Assembly (NCBI GenBank): GCA_041396845.1
Contig: JAWKXU010000004.1
Span: 372,001-436,000 of the forward strand
Direction: 5' to 3'
DNA: 64,000 nucleotides
Source of the DNA: JAWKXU01 sp020446465
Lineage (GTDB): Bacteria > Pseudomonadota > Alphaproteobacteria > Sphingomonadales > Sphingomonadaceae
The notes beneath the pieces were generated by a model. That model did no database searches, was not told where the DNA came from, and worked only from the letters and a program-made list of their open reading frames with translations. Of the stretch, positions 50,518 to 59,039 are shown one piece after another (the stretch's first letter is position 1; each line of letters starts with the position of its first letter). A program made the translations under genes and the position numbers.

Positions 50518-51291
50518 ATGGAAACGGACCGCACCTCGCATGGATATGCCGCAGGCGCGCATCCGCACGACGAAGAGCGACGCCAGCAAGTCATCGCGCT
50601 GGTCGATGATGATCGCAACATTCTGACGTCTGTATCTATTGCCCTCCAGTCAGAAGGTTACGCCACGCGCGTCTATTCGGACGGCACGACCGCGCTCAAG
50701 GCCCTGATCGAAACGCCCGCTGACCTTGGCGTGTTCGATATCAAGATGCCGCGGATGGATGGTCTTGAACTGCTGCGCCACTTGCGCGAGGAAACCGACT
50801 TTCCCGTAATCTTCCTCACCAGCAAGGATGATGAACAGGACGAACTTGCAGGGCTTGAACTGGGTGCGGACGATTACATCGCAAAGCCGTTCAGCCAGCG
50901 CCTGCTTCTTGCGCGCATTCGCGCAATTTTGCGGCGTGGTGCATCATCTGCAGGCGATGGGGAAACCGACAATGAATCTGGATCGGAACGGCTCCTTGTC
51001 CGAAGCCGTCTGACCATGGACCCGGCCCGCCACCATGTCAGTTGGGATGGCAAACCCGTCGGCCTGACAGTGACCGAGTTCCTTATGCTGGAAGCCCTGG
51101 CGACCCGGCCCGGCGTCATCAAGAACCGCAACCAGTTAATGGATGCAGCCTATCAGGATGATGTGTTTGTGGATGATCGCACGGTCGACAGCCACATCAA
51201 GAGAATGCGCCGCAAGTTCCGTGCAGTCGATCCCGATTTTACCGCAATCGAAACCCTCTACGGCGCGGGATACAGTTTTTCCAATGAGTGA
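50518..51291 (+). CDS. chvI: Response regulator ChvI (OmpR/PhoB family)
   Basis: A 257-residue regulator. The receiver domain begins with ALVDDDRNIL, has the phospho-acceptor Asp in VFDIKMPRMDG, and the Lys in DYIAKPF. The winged-helix output domain ends with VFVDDRTVDSHIKRMRRKFR. The ATG at 50518 was chosen because AGGAGAG lies ten bases upstream; the longer frame starting at 50419 has no ribosome binding site. It is the cytoplasmic partner of ChvG and overlaps chvG. Confidence 0.92.
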   Translation: METDRTSHGYAAGAHPHDEERRQQVIALVDDDRNILTSVSIALQSEGYATRVYSDGTTALKALIETPADLGVFDIKMPRMDGLELLRHLREETDFPVIFLTSKDDEQDELAGLELGADDYIAKPFSQRLLLARIRAILRRGASSAGDGETDNESGSERLLVRSRLTMDPARHHVSWDGKPVGLTVTEFLMLEALATRPGVIKNRNQLMDAAYQDDVFVDDRTVDSHIKRMRRKFRAVDPDFTAIETLYGAGYSFSNE

Positions 51292-52906
51292 GAGCAACCA
51301 GACCAGTGAGCCACCGCACGGCTGGCTTTATCACCTGTTCTGGATCAGTCGGCCATCGCTGACAGCGCGTATTCTTACCGTCAACATCGTTGCGCTGGCG
51401 CTGCTGGCAGGCAGTCTGTTCTACCTCGATTCCTACCGCAAGCAACTTCTGCAGGAACGTTTCAAACTTGCCCGCAGCGAAGCCCAGATTGCAGCCGAGG
51501 CGCTGGTGGTATCAACCCCGGAACGCCAACGCGCGCTGCTTGGCCAACTGGGCAAGGAACAACGCCTGCGATTGCGCCTGTTCGACAAGTCCGGGAACCT
51601 TGTCGCCGACAGCTTCGAAATTTCTGAACCAAGCTTCACGCTAATCGATCCCGCGTCAGAGCCATGGTATCAGAATGCGGCCCGGCTGCTTGACCGGGGT
51701 ATGGATGCGCTTGTCGGAGCACGATCCATTCCCGACTATTCCGAGCCAGAGCCGGCGGCCGACGGCAGCCCTCCCCATGCAGAACAATGGCCTGAACTGC
51801 GCCAGGCACGAGCTGAAGGCCGCAGCCAGATCATGCTGCGGCACGCCCCTGATCGTACGCCTGTCATTTCAGCGGCATCGCCTGTCGGCAAGGATGGCGC
51901 GATGCTGCTGACAACGCGCAATGCAGTCGACATCACCGAAGATGTGCGCGCTGCCCGTCAGACTCTGGCGATCGTGATTGCCATTGCGCTTGCCATTTCG
52001 GTCCAGCTTTCGCTGTTTCTTGCCCGAACAATCGTCAAACCATTACGAACGCTTGTCCGTGCTTCGGTTCGGGTCCGCCTTGGACGCGACCGTGAAGTAG
52101 AAGTGCCGCGTCTGCCCGACCGCAAGGACGAGATCGGGATGCTGGCCCGCGCTATTTCCGATATGACGGCCGCCTTGCGCCACCGGATCGACGCTGTCGA
52201 AACTTTCGCCGCGGACGTTGCCCATGAAATCAAGAACCCGCTTGCCTCTTTGCGCAGTGCGCTTGAATCCCTTGAAAAAGTAACCGACGTTGAATTGCGA
52301 AGGCAATTGGTTGCCATCGCCGTCCACGATGTTCGCCGGATAGACCGGCTGGTAACCGAGATTGCCGACGCCAGCCGGATCGACGCGGAAATGAGCCGGG
52401 CCGTCTTCGAATCCGTCGACATTGCCGCACTGGCAGGCAACCTTATCGACGCCAGAAAGAACAGACCAGCCCCGCACAACTGCACATTCACGCTCGACCG
52501 AAGACAAGCTAGCGACGCCCGCATTCTGGGCGTGCCTTCGCGGCTGGAACGCGTGATAGAAAACCTGCTGGACAATGCTGCATCATTCTCTCCGCCGGGT
52601 ACTCCCGTTGAAGTGGTCATCTGCGAGACAGAGGATCAGGTCGAATTGTCCGTATGCGATGGCGGCCCCGGTATTCCGGAAGAGGAACGTGAGGCCGTGT
52701 TCCGCCGGTTCCATTCCGTGCGGCCAGAGTCCGAAAGTTTTGGCGATCACAGCGGCCTTGGCCTCGCCATTGCCCGCACCATTGCCGAAGCACACGACGG
52801 CACCTTGCGGGCGGAAAGTCGCGTGGATGGGCAGCCCGGCGCCTGCCTTGTCCTGTCGTTGCCTAAGGCCAGCGGACAACTGCTGGCCATGATGGAAAAG
52901 TTGTGA
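51284..52906 (+). CDS. chvG: Sensor histidine kinase ChvG
   Basis: A 540-residue inner-membrane kinase. Helices ILTVNIVALALLAGSLFYL and ARQTLAIVIAIALAISVQLSLF flank a periplasmic domain of about 150 residues. HAMP follows, then the H-box VAHEIKNPLASLRSALES (phosphorylated His), N-box NLLDNAASFSPPG, DGGPGIP and GLGLAIAR. It senses acidity or envelope state in relatives. The ATG at 51284 lies eight bases before the chvI stop. It is followed without gap by hprK. Confidence 0.92.
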   Translation: MSESNQTSEPPHGWLYHLFWISRPSLTARILTVNIVALALLAGSLFYLDSYRKQLLQERFKLARSEAQIAAEALVVSTPERQRALLGQLGKEQRLRLRLFDKSGNLVADSFEISEPSFTLIDPASEPWYQNAARLLDRGMDALVGARSIPDYSEPEPAADGSPPHAEQWPELRQARAEGRSQIMLRHAPDRTPVISAASPVGKDGAMLLTTRNAVDITEDVRAARQTLAIVIAIALAISVQLSLFLARTIVKPLRTLVRASVRVRLGRDREVEVPRLPDRKDEIGMLARAISDMTAALRHRIDAVETFAADVAHEIKNPLASLRSALESLEKVTDVELRRQLVAIAVHDVRRIDRLVTEIADASRIDAEMSRAVFESVDIAALAGNLIDARKNRPAPHNCTFTLDRRQASDARILGVPSRLERVIENLLDNAASFSPPGTPVEVVICETEDQVELSVCDGGPGIPEEEREAVFRRFHSVRPESESFGDHSGLGLAIARTIAEAHDGTLRAESRVDGQPGACLVLSLPKASGQLLAMMEKL

Positions 52907-53337
52907 CCCGCCCCACCCCTTTTCTGCATCAGGCAAGCTGCGTTGCCATCAACGGGCGTGCGGTGCTGATCGAAGGCGCGCCCGGCACGGGCAAGTCCAG
53001 TCTCGCGCTGACGCTGATCGACCGTGGCGCAATGCTCGTTGGCGATGATGGTGTCCGGCTCACTGCGCGTGATGGCCTGCTAATGGCCGCGCCCCCGCCC
53101 AACACCGCCGGCATGATCGAAATCCGCAACCTCGGCATTGCCCGGATGGAGCCTTGTGCGGCCCCGGTCGCGCTTGCGATCATGCTCGATAGCGCCGCCC
53201 CCCGGTTTATCGAGCACGCTGAACAGACACAGCGGGTCGGCGTTACCGTTCCACTGGTCAGGCTATGGCCGGAAAGCCCCGTGCTGGCCTTGCGCGCCGA
53301 GTGGGCCTTGCGCCTCTATGGACTGGTGCTGGATTGA
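52903..53337 (+). CDS. hprK: HPr kinase/phosphorylase, short alphaproteobacterial form
   Basis: A 144-residue protein that covers only the catalytic domain of HprK. Walker A is EGAPGTGKSSLALTLI and the GDDGV motif follows. The N-terminal regulatory domain and the C-terminal extension of Gram-positive HprK are absent, which is usual in this class. It starts with GTG overlapping the chvG stop (GTGA). It would phosphorylate HPr on serine, linking PTS state to the ChvG/ChvI pair. Confidence 0.9.
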   Translation: MTRPTPFLHQASCVAINGRAVLIEGAPGTGKSSLALTLIDRGAMLVGDDGVRLTARDGLLMAAPPPNTAGMIEIRNLGIARMEPCAAPVALAIMLDSAAPRFIEHAEQTQRVGVTVPLVRLWPESPVLALRAEWALRLYGLVLD

Positions 53338-53410
53338 TCGCGGCAATGTCGGACCACTACCCCTGATCCCCCCTTCACTTTCGACCAAGAGGGGAGCAGA
53401 CAGAACGGCT

Positions 53411-54349
53411 ATGGTCAGCGATTCGCCAGATAGCCGCCAGCGCATTCTCCTTGTCACCGGGATGCTGGGTGCAGGCAAGACCACCGCTCTGCGCGTGCTG
53501 GAAGATCTTGGTTGGGAAGCCATCGACAATTTCCCTATCCGCCTGCTTGATCGCCTGATCGGAGATGCACCCGAAACCAGCAAACAGCCTGGCGACAGCG
53601 CGTTACCAGTGCCCCTGGCGATCGGCTTTGACAGCCGCACGCGCGGCTTTGACCCATCCGATATCATTCAGCAGGTAAAGCACCTGACAGTGCGACCCGA
53701 CCTTGTTCTCACCACGCTGTTTCTTGACTGTGCCAGCCACGAACTCCAGCGGCGCTATAACGAAACGCGCCGCCGCCACCCGCAGGCCCAGGGTTTGCCT
53801 GTCGAAGCAGGCATAGAGGCTGAACGCGAATTGCTTGCGCCGCTGCGGCGCTGGGCAGACGCAGTCGTTTCAACAACCCAGTTTAATTCCAACGAGCTGC
53901 AACAGGTCATTCGTGACCGCTTCGCGCATGATGCGCCAGCGCAAATGACCATCACCATCAGCAGTTTCGGCTTTGCGCGCGGCATCCCGCCCGTCGCCGA
54001 CCTGATGTTCGACATGCGCTTCCTTGATAATCCGCACTGGATGCCCGAATTGCGGGAACAGACCGGCCTTGATGAAGGTGTGGGCGATCATATTCGCAAC
54101 GATCCGGCATTTGCCGACAGCTTTGCCCGATTGCGTGATTTGCTGCTGTTGTTGCTGCCGCGATACGAAGCCCAGGGCAAAAGCTACGTCAACATTGCCT
54201 TTGGTTGCACAGGCGGCAGGCATCGTTCGGTTTTCTTTGCAGAACTCATCGCCGGGGCCTTGCGCGAGGCGGGATTTTCGCCCACTGTGCTACACCGCAA
54301 TCTGGGCTCTCGCGCTGCTGAAATGATAGAAGGGCCGCAGCAATCATGA
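53411..54349 (+). CDS. rapZ: RNase adapter RapZ / nucleotide-binding protein YvcJ family
   Basis: A 312-residue protein with Walker A GMLGAGKTTALRVLEDLGWEAIDNFP and the C-terminal signature VNIAFGCTGGRHRSVFFAE. RRYNETRRRHP is also typical. The ATG at 53411 was chosen because it precedes the P-loop directly; the longer upstream frame overlaps hprK out of phase. In proteobacteria it regulates amino-sugar metabolism through RNase E; in alphaproteobacteria the target is unclear. Neighbouring PTS genes are the usual context. Confidence 0.92.
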   Translation: MVSDSPDSRQRILLVTGMLGAGKTTALRVLEDLGWEAIDNFPIRLLDRLIGDAPETSKQPGDSALPVPLAIGFDSRTRGFDPSDIIQQVKHLTVRPDLVLTTLFLDCASHELQRRYNETRRRHPQAQGLPVEAGIEAERELLAPLRRWADAVVSTTQFNSNELQQVIRDRFAHDAPAQMTITISSFGFARGIPPVADLMFDMRFLDNPHWMPELREQTGLDEGVGDHIRNDPAFADSFARLRDLLLLLLPRYEAQGKSYVNIAFGCTGGRHRSVFFAELIAGALREAGFSPTVLHRNLGSRAAEMIEGPQQS

Positions 54350-54419
54350 AACATCGGGTTCACACCGCACCCTATGCGCCAGGATCGCCATCCGCCGGGT
54401 ATCGGAGCATTTTCCTTAT

Positions 54420-54824
54420 ATGATTGGAATGATTTTGGTCACTCACGGCCAGTTGGCCAAGGAGTTTGTGCAGGCGATGGAGCATGTCGTTGGCCGGCAG
54501 GAATCCGTCGCGACCATCTGCATTGGCCCCAACGACGACATGGAAAAACGCCGGAACGAAATCCGCAAGGCAATTGACGTTGTGGACAATGGCCAGGGCG
54601 TGATCGTGTTGACAGACCTTTTTGGCGGCACGCCGTCCAACCTTGCCATCTCGCTGATGGACGCTGGGCGCGTCGAAGTGATCGCGGGTATCAACCTGCC
54701 CATGCTGATCCGCCTCGCCGGCGCCCGCAAGACAATGAACATCACCGACGCAGTCATGGCCACGCGCGACGCAGGGCGTAACTACATCACGATCGCATCG
54801 GAATTTCTGGGGCAAGATGCCTGA
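54420..54824 (+). CDS. PTS EIIA component, mannose family (PTS-Ntr context)
   Basis: A 134-residue EIIA-Man-fold protein. The phosphorylated His is His9 in LVTHGQLAKEF, and LTDLFGGTPSNLA is the dimer/active-site signature. In alphaproteobacteria it accepts phosphate from HPr and regulates rather than transports, since no EIIB/C genes occur nearby. GGAG lies about a dozen bases before the ATG, a weak site. Confidence 0.92.
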   Translation: MIGMILVTHGQLAKEFVQAMEHVVGRQESVATICIGPNDDMEKRRNEIRKAIDVVDNGQGVIVLTDLFGGTPSNLAISLMDAGRVEVIAGINLPMLIRLAGARKTMNITDAVMATRDAGRNYITIASEFLGQDA

Positions 54825-54851
54825 CAAAGGCCCGCCAATGGGGAGAGCGGC

Positions 54852-55130
54852 GTGGGTGAAGCACGACAATCAGTGGTCATTATCAACAAGCGTGGGCTTC
54901 ATGCCCGCGCCAGCGCGAAGTTTGTAGAGGCCGTCAGCCTGCTGCCTGATGGCACCGGCGTTCAGGTCGCCAAGGATGGCGCATGTGCCGCCGGCGCGTC
55001 GATCCTGGGCCTGATGATGCTGGGCGCTGCGAAAGGCGACACCGTGGAAATCATTGTCGAGGGCAATGAGGCTGACCGCGCGCTGGATCAGCTTGTCACG
55101 CTTGTCGCCACGGGCTTTGGCGAAGAATAA
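54852..55130 (+). CDS. ptsH: Phosphocarrier HPr
   Basis: A 92-residue protein with the active His in KRGLHARASAKFVEA (His17) and the regulatory Ser region AAGASILGLMMLGAAKGDTVEI, where the serine can be phosphorylated by HprK. It starts with GTG 27 bases after the EIIA stop. EI (ptsP) is not in the window. Together with hprK, rapZ and EIIA it completes most of a nitrogen/carbon PTS signalling set. Confidence 0.95.
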   Translation: MGEARQSVVIINKRGLHARASAKFVEAVSLLPDGTGVQVAKDGACAAGASILGLMMLGAAKGDTVEIIVEGNEADRALDQLVTLVATGFGEE

Positions 55131-55152
55131 GGCACGGCAGCGGACCATCACG

Positions 55153-55953
55153 ATGCGGCGCCAGATTACCGGCCTTTCCAATCCGACCGTCAAATACCTG
55201 CGCTCGTTGCGAGAGAAGAAGCACCGCAAGCGCGAACAGCGGTTCCTCGCCGAAGGGTTGCGCCTGCTGACGGATGCGCGCGAATGCGGCCACGTTCCGC
55301 AAGTGCTGGTCATGGCGGCAGACCGCGATCCCCACCCCTTGCTCAATGCACTCGAACTGGCCGTGGACCAGACAGGCGGTGAGGTAATCGAAACAACACC
55401 GGACGTTCTGGCCAAGATCACGGGCAAGGATAATCCGCAAGCCGTCGCCGGGGTCTTTGCCGAATTTGATACCTCGCTTGCCAGTCTGCCACGCGAATCC
55501 GCACAGATATGGTTGGTGGCGCAGGCGCTGCGCGATCCGGGCAATCTTGGCACCATGCTGCGGACAGGCGATGCCGTGGGCGCGGGCGGGTTGATCCTGA
55601 TCGACGATTGCGCCGACCCGTTCTCGGTCGAGGCGGTCCGGGCCAGCATGGGCGCCGTCTTCACGCAGCGGATTGCACAGGCCCGCTGGGAAGACTTCCA
55701 CCCATGGTTGCGCGCGGGCCCCGGCCAGTTGGTCGCCGCCTCTCTGCGCGATGCCCAGCCTTACCGCGGCGCGCCTTATGCTGCGCCGTGTTTCATCATG
55801 GTCGGCAACGAATCGCGAGGCCTCCCGGAAGAATACGAAATGGCCTGCGATCTCAGGGTGACGATGCCCATGCGCGGGCGGGCAGACAGTCTCAATGCGG
55901 CCGTGGCAGCAGCGGTATTGGCCTACGAAGTGCTGGATAAACTCGAAAGCTGA
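55153..55953 (+). CDS. SpoU-family RNA 2'-O-methyltransferase
   Basis: A 266-residue TrmH/RlmB-type enzyme. LRDPGNLGTMLRTGDAVGAGGLILIDDC, MVGNESRGLP and the C-terminal MRGRADSLNAAVAAAVLAYE are the three SpoU motifs, so it methylates ribose 2'-OH in rRNA or tRNA with SAM. The N-terminal KKHRKREQRFLAEGLRLL is the substrate-binding L30e-like domain. The ATG at 55153 was chosen because the longer frame overlaps HPr. Target RNA is unknown. Confidence 0.9.
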   Translation: MRRQITGLSNPTVKYLRSLREKKHRKREQRFLAEGLRLLTDARECGHVPQVLVMAADRDPHPLLNALELAVDQTGGEVIETTPDVLAKITGKDNPQAVAGVFAEFDTSLASLPRESAQIWLVAQALRDPGNLGTMLRTGDAVGAGGLILIDDCADPFSVEAVRASMGAVFTQRIAQARWEDFHPWLRAGPGQLVAASLRDAQPYRGAPYAAPCFIMVGNESRGLPEEYEMACDLRVTMPMRGRADSLNAAVAAAVLAYEVLDKLES

Positions 55954-56033
55954 ATTTTCGCATGTAGCTGGAACAAGTTGCGGCGATGGGGCGTTCATCC
56001 AATGCTCAGCCCACCGCATGCACAATACATCTC

Positions 56034-56477
56034 ATGCCTGTGTCACTTACGCCTCGCACTCCGACATTATTCGCCCACATCGCGGCAGGGTTGGCGCTGG
56101 CGGCACTTCTTGCAGGATGCACGGTTCTGGCCAATCCTTCCAGCGAACTGGATGGCAGCGAATGGCGGTTGCAGACACTTGACGGTGATGAGCTGGCAAG
56201 CAGCAACGCAAGGTTCAAGTTCACCGGCGATCAGTTGCGGGCAAGTGCGGGCTGCAATACGATGACCGGGAACTGGCGGGTTGAAGATAGCAGGCTTTTG
56301 ATCGGGCCACTTATGCAAACCGAAATGTATTGTGCTGGCCCGACGTGGGAACAGGAAAAGACACTCGGCGCGCTCCTCGCCAGTGCGCCGGTGTTGAGCA
56401 ATGATGACAAATGGACCGCCCTGACGCTTACCTCACGGGGACATTCGGCGGAACTTGTGCGTATCACGAAGCCTTAG
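56034..56477 (+). CDS. META-domain (HslJ-like) lipoprotein
   Basis: A 147-residue exported protein. The N-terminus ends in LAALLAGC, a lipobox. The META domain reads LDGSEWRLQTLDGDELASSNARFKFTGDQLRASAGCNTMTGNWRVEDSRLLIGPLMQTEMYC. Relatives are heat-inducible envelope proteins (HslJ) of unclear role. The ATG at 56034 is chosen to give a standard signal peptide. Its stop overlaps the stop of rmuC on the other strand. Confidence 0.88.
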   Translation: MPVSLTPRTPTLFAHIAAGLALAALLAGCTVLANPSSELDGSEWRLQTLDGDELASSNARFKFTGDQLRASAGCNTMTGNWRVEDSRLLIGPLMQTEMYCAGPTWEQEKTLGALLASAPVLSNDDKWTALTLTSRGHSAELVRITKP

Positions 56478-57895
56478 GGCGCGGCGGCATCCTGTCGAGA
56501 TTCCAGCGCCGAGACATCTTCGTTATTGTAGCGCGGTGTGGCCTCCACCAGCGGCACTTCGTCTATCTCGCGCTTGCCGATTTCGATACCTTTTTCCGCA
56601 AGCCGTTTGCCCGATGACAGCACATTGCGTTCAAAGCTGCCGACAAACTTGTTATAGTTATTGACGGCAGTTTCCAGTCCGCCACCAACGCGCTTCAGGT
56701 GATCTGCCGCGACGGCCAGACGATCATAAAGCTCGGCCCCGGCCTTCCCGATTTCCACCGCTTCGCGCGCGATCTGATCCTGCCGCCAGACTTGCGCCAC
56801 TGTCCGGGCGATGGCCACAAGGTTGGTCGGCGTTGCGAGCAACACCTTGTTGCGGAAAGCAAAGTCCCAAAGCTCGGGGTCATGCTCCAGAGCTGCCGCG
56901 ACAAAATGTTCGCCCGGCACGAACATCACGACATAGTCTGGCGCATCGTCGAACTGGCTCTGATAACTCTTGGCGCCCAGCGTCTGGACGTGGTTGCGCA
57001 TGGACTTGGCATGAAGGTCAAGATGGCGCTTGCGCTCTGCTTCGTCGTCCGCCTCGAACGCAGCCTGATAGGCATTGAGCGACACCTTGGCGTCGATGAC
57101 CAGTTTCTTCTGGCCCGGCACGTTGACGATCGCGTCAGGGCGAAGGCGGCCTTCCTCGGTATCCAGCGAATGTTCAAGGTGGAAATCAGTGTGTTCTGAA
57201 AGGCCGCACTGTTCGAGCACATTTTGCAGCGCCCGTTCCCCCCAGCGCCCCCGCGCTTTGGGAGCGTTGGTCAACGAATTGCCCAGCCTTTGCGCTTCGC
57301 GCCGCACTTCATCCTGACTTGCCCGCATTTCGCGAATCACGCCATGAAGCTGCCCGAAAGCATCGACCCGCTGCTTTTCAAGCGTCTCGACCTGCTCTTC
57401 ATACTTGCGGAGCCGGTCGCCCACTGGCTGCAAAAGCGCTTTCAGCTTTTCTTCGGATGATTTTTCCGCATGACCGAAGCGTTCATTGGCGCGGGCAAGA
57501 AAATCCTCCTGCGCCTTGCCCAGAACTGCCGCCCCTGTGTTCTGAAACTCCTTGAGCAGTTCTTCCCGCGCGGTCACAAGCAGGCGTTTCTGCTCCTCAA
57601 AATTGGCGGCATTGGCCTTGAGCGTCGCAAGTTCAGTGGCAAGAGCGCCCTTTTCATCCCGCACGCTTGTCAGTTCACCTGCCAGAGCATCGGCGCGGGC
57701 GGCCCGTTCTTCTGCCCCGGCAAGTTCTGTCACAGCCCGGCGGAACCTGCCATCCAGATCGCGCGCTTCTGCATCGCGCGCCGCAAAACGCTCCCGCCAG
57801 TCAGCCAGCGGGCGCGATCCAAAAAACCAAGTTATCCCTGTTCCAATGCAAATGCCGGTTATCAACGCTATCAATGAAAGTAGCTGACTATCCAT
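56474..57895 (-). CDS. rmuC: DNA recombination protein RmuC
   Basis: A 473-residue protein with an N-terminal membrane helix (LLSLIALITGICIGTGITWFF), about 170 residues of coiled coil rich in Ala/Glu/Lys, and the RmuC nuclease-like domain RGRWGERALQNVLEQCGL, KKLVIDAKVSLNAYQAAFEADDE and DYVVMFVPGEHFVAAALEHDP. It limits inversions at short repeats in E. coli. GGGGAGAG precedes the ATG. A short gene lies upstream in the same direction. Confidence 0.93.
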   Translation of the reverse strand: MDSQLLSLIALITGICIGTGITWFFGSRPLADWRERFAARDAEARDLDGRFRRAVTELAGAEERAARADALAGELTSVRDEKGALATELATLKANAANFEEQKRLLVTAREELLKEFQNTGAAVLGKAQEDFLARANERFGHAEKSSEEKLKALLQPVGDRLRKYEEQVETLEKQRVDAFGQLHGVIREMRASQDEVRREAQRLGNSLTNAPKARGRWGERALQNVLEQCGLSEHTDFHLEHSLDTEEGRLRPDAIVNVPGQKKLVIDAKVSLNAYQAAFEADDEAERKRHLDLHAKSMRNHVQTLGAKSYQSQFDDAPDYVVMFVPGEHFVAAALEHDPELWDFAFRNKVLLATPTNLVAIARTVAQVWRQDQIAREAVEIGKAGAELYDRLAVAADHLKRVGGGLETAVNNYNKFVGSFERNVLSSGKRLAEKGIEIGKREIDEVPLVEATPRYNNEDVSALESRQDAAAP

Positions 57896-57945
57896 TTCAC
57901 TCTCCCCAATGGCCCGGCAGCTAAAGCCACCGGGACCAGAGGTCG

Positions 57946-58095
57946 TTACTCCCTTTCAACGATACCGATATCTCGCAACGCAGAACGCACCGAAGCAAAA
58001 CCTATCGGCGAAACTGCGTATATTGTTCCATCCGCTCGCATCAGCATCCAATGAATGCCATCCGGGAGACGACACGTGGAATGAAGCCCAAGCAT
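57946..58095 (-). CDS. Small protein of 49 residues, uncharacterised
   Basis: ATG at 58095 is preceded by AGGAGG with seven bases between, an ideal ribosome binding site, and the frame stops with TAA at 57946. The product begins MLGLHSTCRLPDGIHWMLMR and ends RSALRDIGIVERE. Its composition is protein-like (hydrophobic core, mixed charges) and unlike the random Arg-rich frames nearby. It lies 50 bases before rmuC and could be cotranscribed. Function unknown; conservation was not testable here. Confidence 0.6.
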   Translation of the reverse strand: MLGLHSTCRLPDGIHWMLMRADGTIYAVSPIGFASVRSALRDIGIVERE

Positions 58096-58400
58096 GGCTT
58101 CGCCTCCTGTGTCGATCAGATTAAACTAATCGGGCGAGGTGCTCCGGTTCTAAAGCGAAGATTGGGTAATATAGGCGGGGCGAGAATAGCAGGGCTCTAA
58201 TTAAATGAGTATTTGCCCTGTTCCGACCGGCGCCTTCAACCTTGGTTCTCTTTTTCAGCGGAATAACCAATGCCCTAAACGGTCGTGAAGTTTCTAAGGC
58301 CCCATTTTTTCGCCCTCCTCAAAGTGAACGGAAAGCGAACATCTCACACCCCGGCGTGAGTGGCAAGCCGGCAGTAGCAAACTATGTGGATATCAAAGGA
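58096..58400. other. 305-bp intergenic region between def and the 49-codon gene
   Basis: No long gene is seen. A hairpin CTCAC-ACCCCGGC-GTGAG lies near 58347-58364, downstream of def, and may terminate it. On the minus strand AGGAGG sits eight bases before ATG GGG CCT TAG (58294-58305), a strong ribosome binding site for a three-codon frame. The part next to the small gene is AT-rich and may hold its promoter. Confidence 0.45.
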
Positions 58401-58970
58401 TCAAGCAGCCTTGCGCAATTTTTCCAGCTTCTTGAGCGCCATATTGCGCTTCAACCGCGAGAGGTGGTCGATAAACAATATGCCTTCCAGATGATCCATC
58501 TCATGCTGGATGCAGGTGGCCATCAGGCCTTCCATCTCTTCTTCGTGCGTTTCGCCGTCCAGATCCTGCCAGCGCACACGGCACATCGCCGGGCGATCAA
58601 CCTCGGCAAAGATATCGGGCACTGAAAGGCAGCCTTCCTGATATGTCGCCAGGTCTTTCGACGGATCGAGGATTTCGGGATTGATGAAAACCCGCGGCTC
58701 TTTCTTCGTGGGCTGGTGCGTGTGCGGCTCTCCACCGTGGGAATGGCACACTTCGGGTTCTGCGTCAGGGTCATCGGGCTGAAGATCAATCACGAGCACC
58801 CGCAACGGCACCCCGACCTGAATGGCGGCAAGGCCAATGCCCGGCGCGTCATACATCGTTTCAAACATGTCATCGACAAGCGTCTTCAGCTCCGCGTCAA
58901 ACGCAGTGACGGGCCTGGAGACAGTTTTCAGCCGGGCGTCCGGCACTTCAAGGATTTCACGAATGGCCAT
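58401..58970 (-). CDS. def: Peptide deformylase
   Basis: A 189-residue metalloenzyme that removes formyl groups from new polypeptides. The three motifs are GIGLAAIQVG, EGCLSVP and QHEMDHLEGILFID. Between the first two lies a hydrophilic insertion rich in His, Cys and acidic residues (DPDAEPEVCHSHGGEPHTH), not part of the usual core. It is monocistronic and divergent to nothing; fmt lies two kilobases away rather than adjacent. Confidence 0.94.
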   Translation of the reverse strand: MAIREILEVPDARLKTVSRPVTAFDAELKTLVDDMFETMYDAPGIGLAAIQVGVPLRVLVIDLQPDDPDAEPEVCHSHGGEPHTHQPTKKEPRVFINPEILDPSKDLATYQEGCLSVPDIFAEVDRPAMCRVRWQDLDGETHEEEMEGLMATCIQHEMDHLEGILFIDHLSRLKRNMALKKLEKLRKAA

Positions 58971-59039
58971 ACCGTGTCAGATAGGGCCACCGCGCGCGCT
59001 GTGCAAGGTAGCTTGGGCAGCAATCGCAGCGCCCATAAG

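Noticed and set aside
57909..58124. 71-codon plus-strand frame upstream of rmuC
   Set aside because: It lies opposite the 49-codon gene that has a strong ribosome binding site, and its own start has none.
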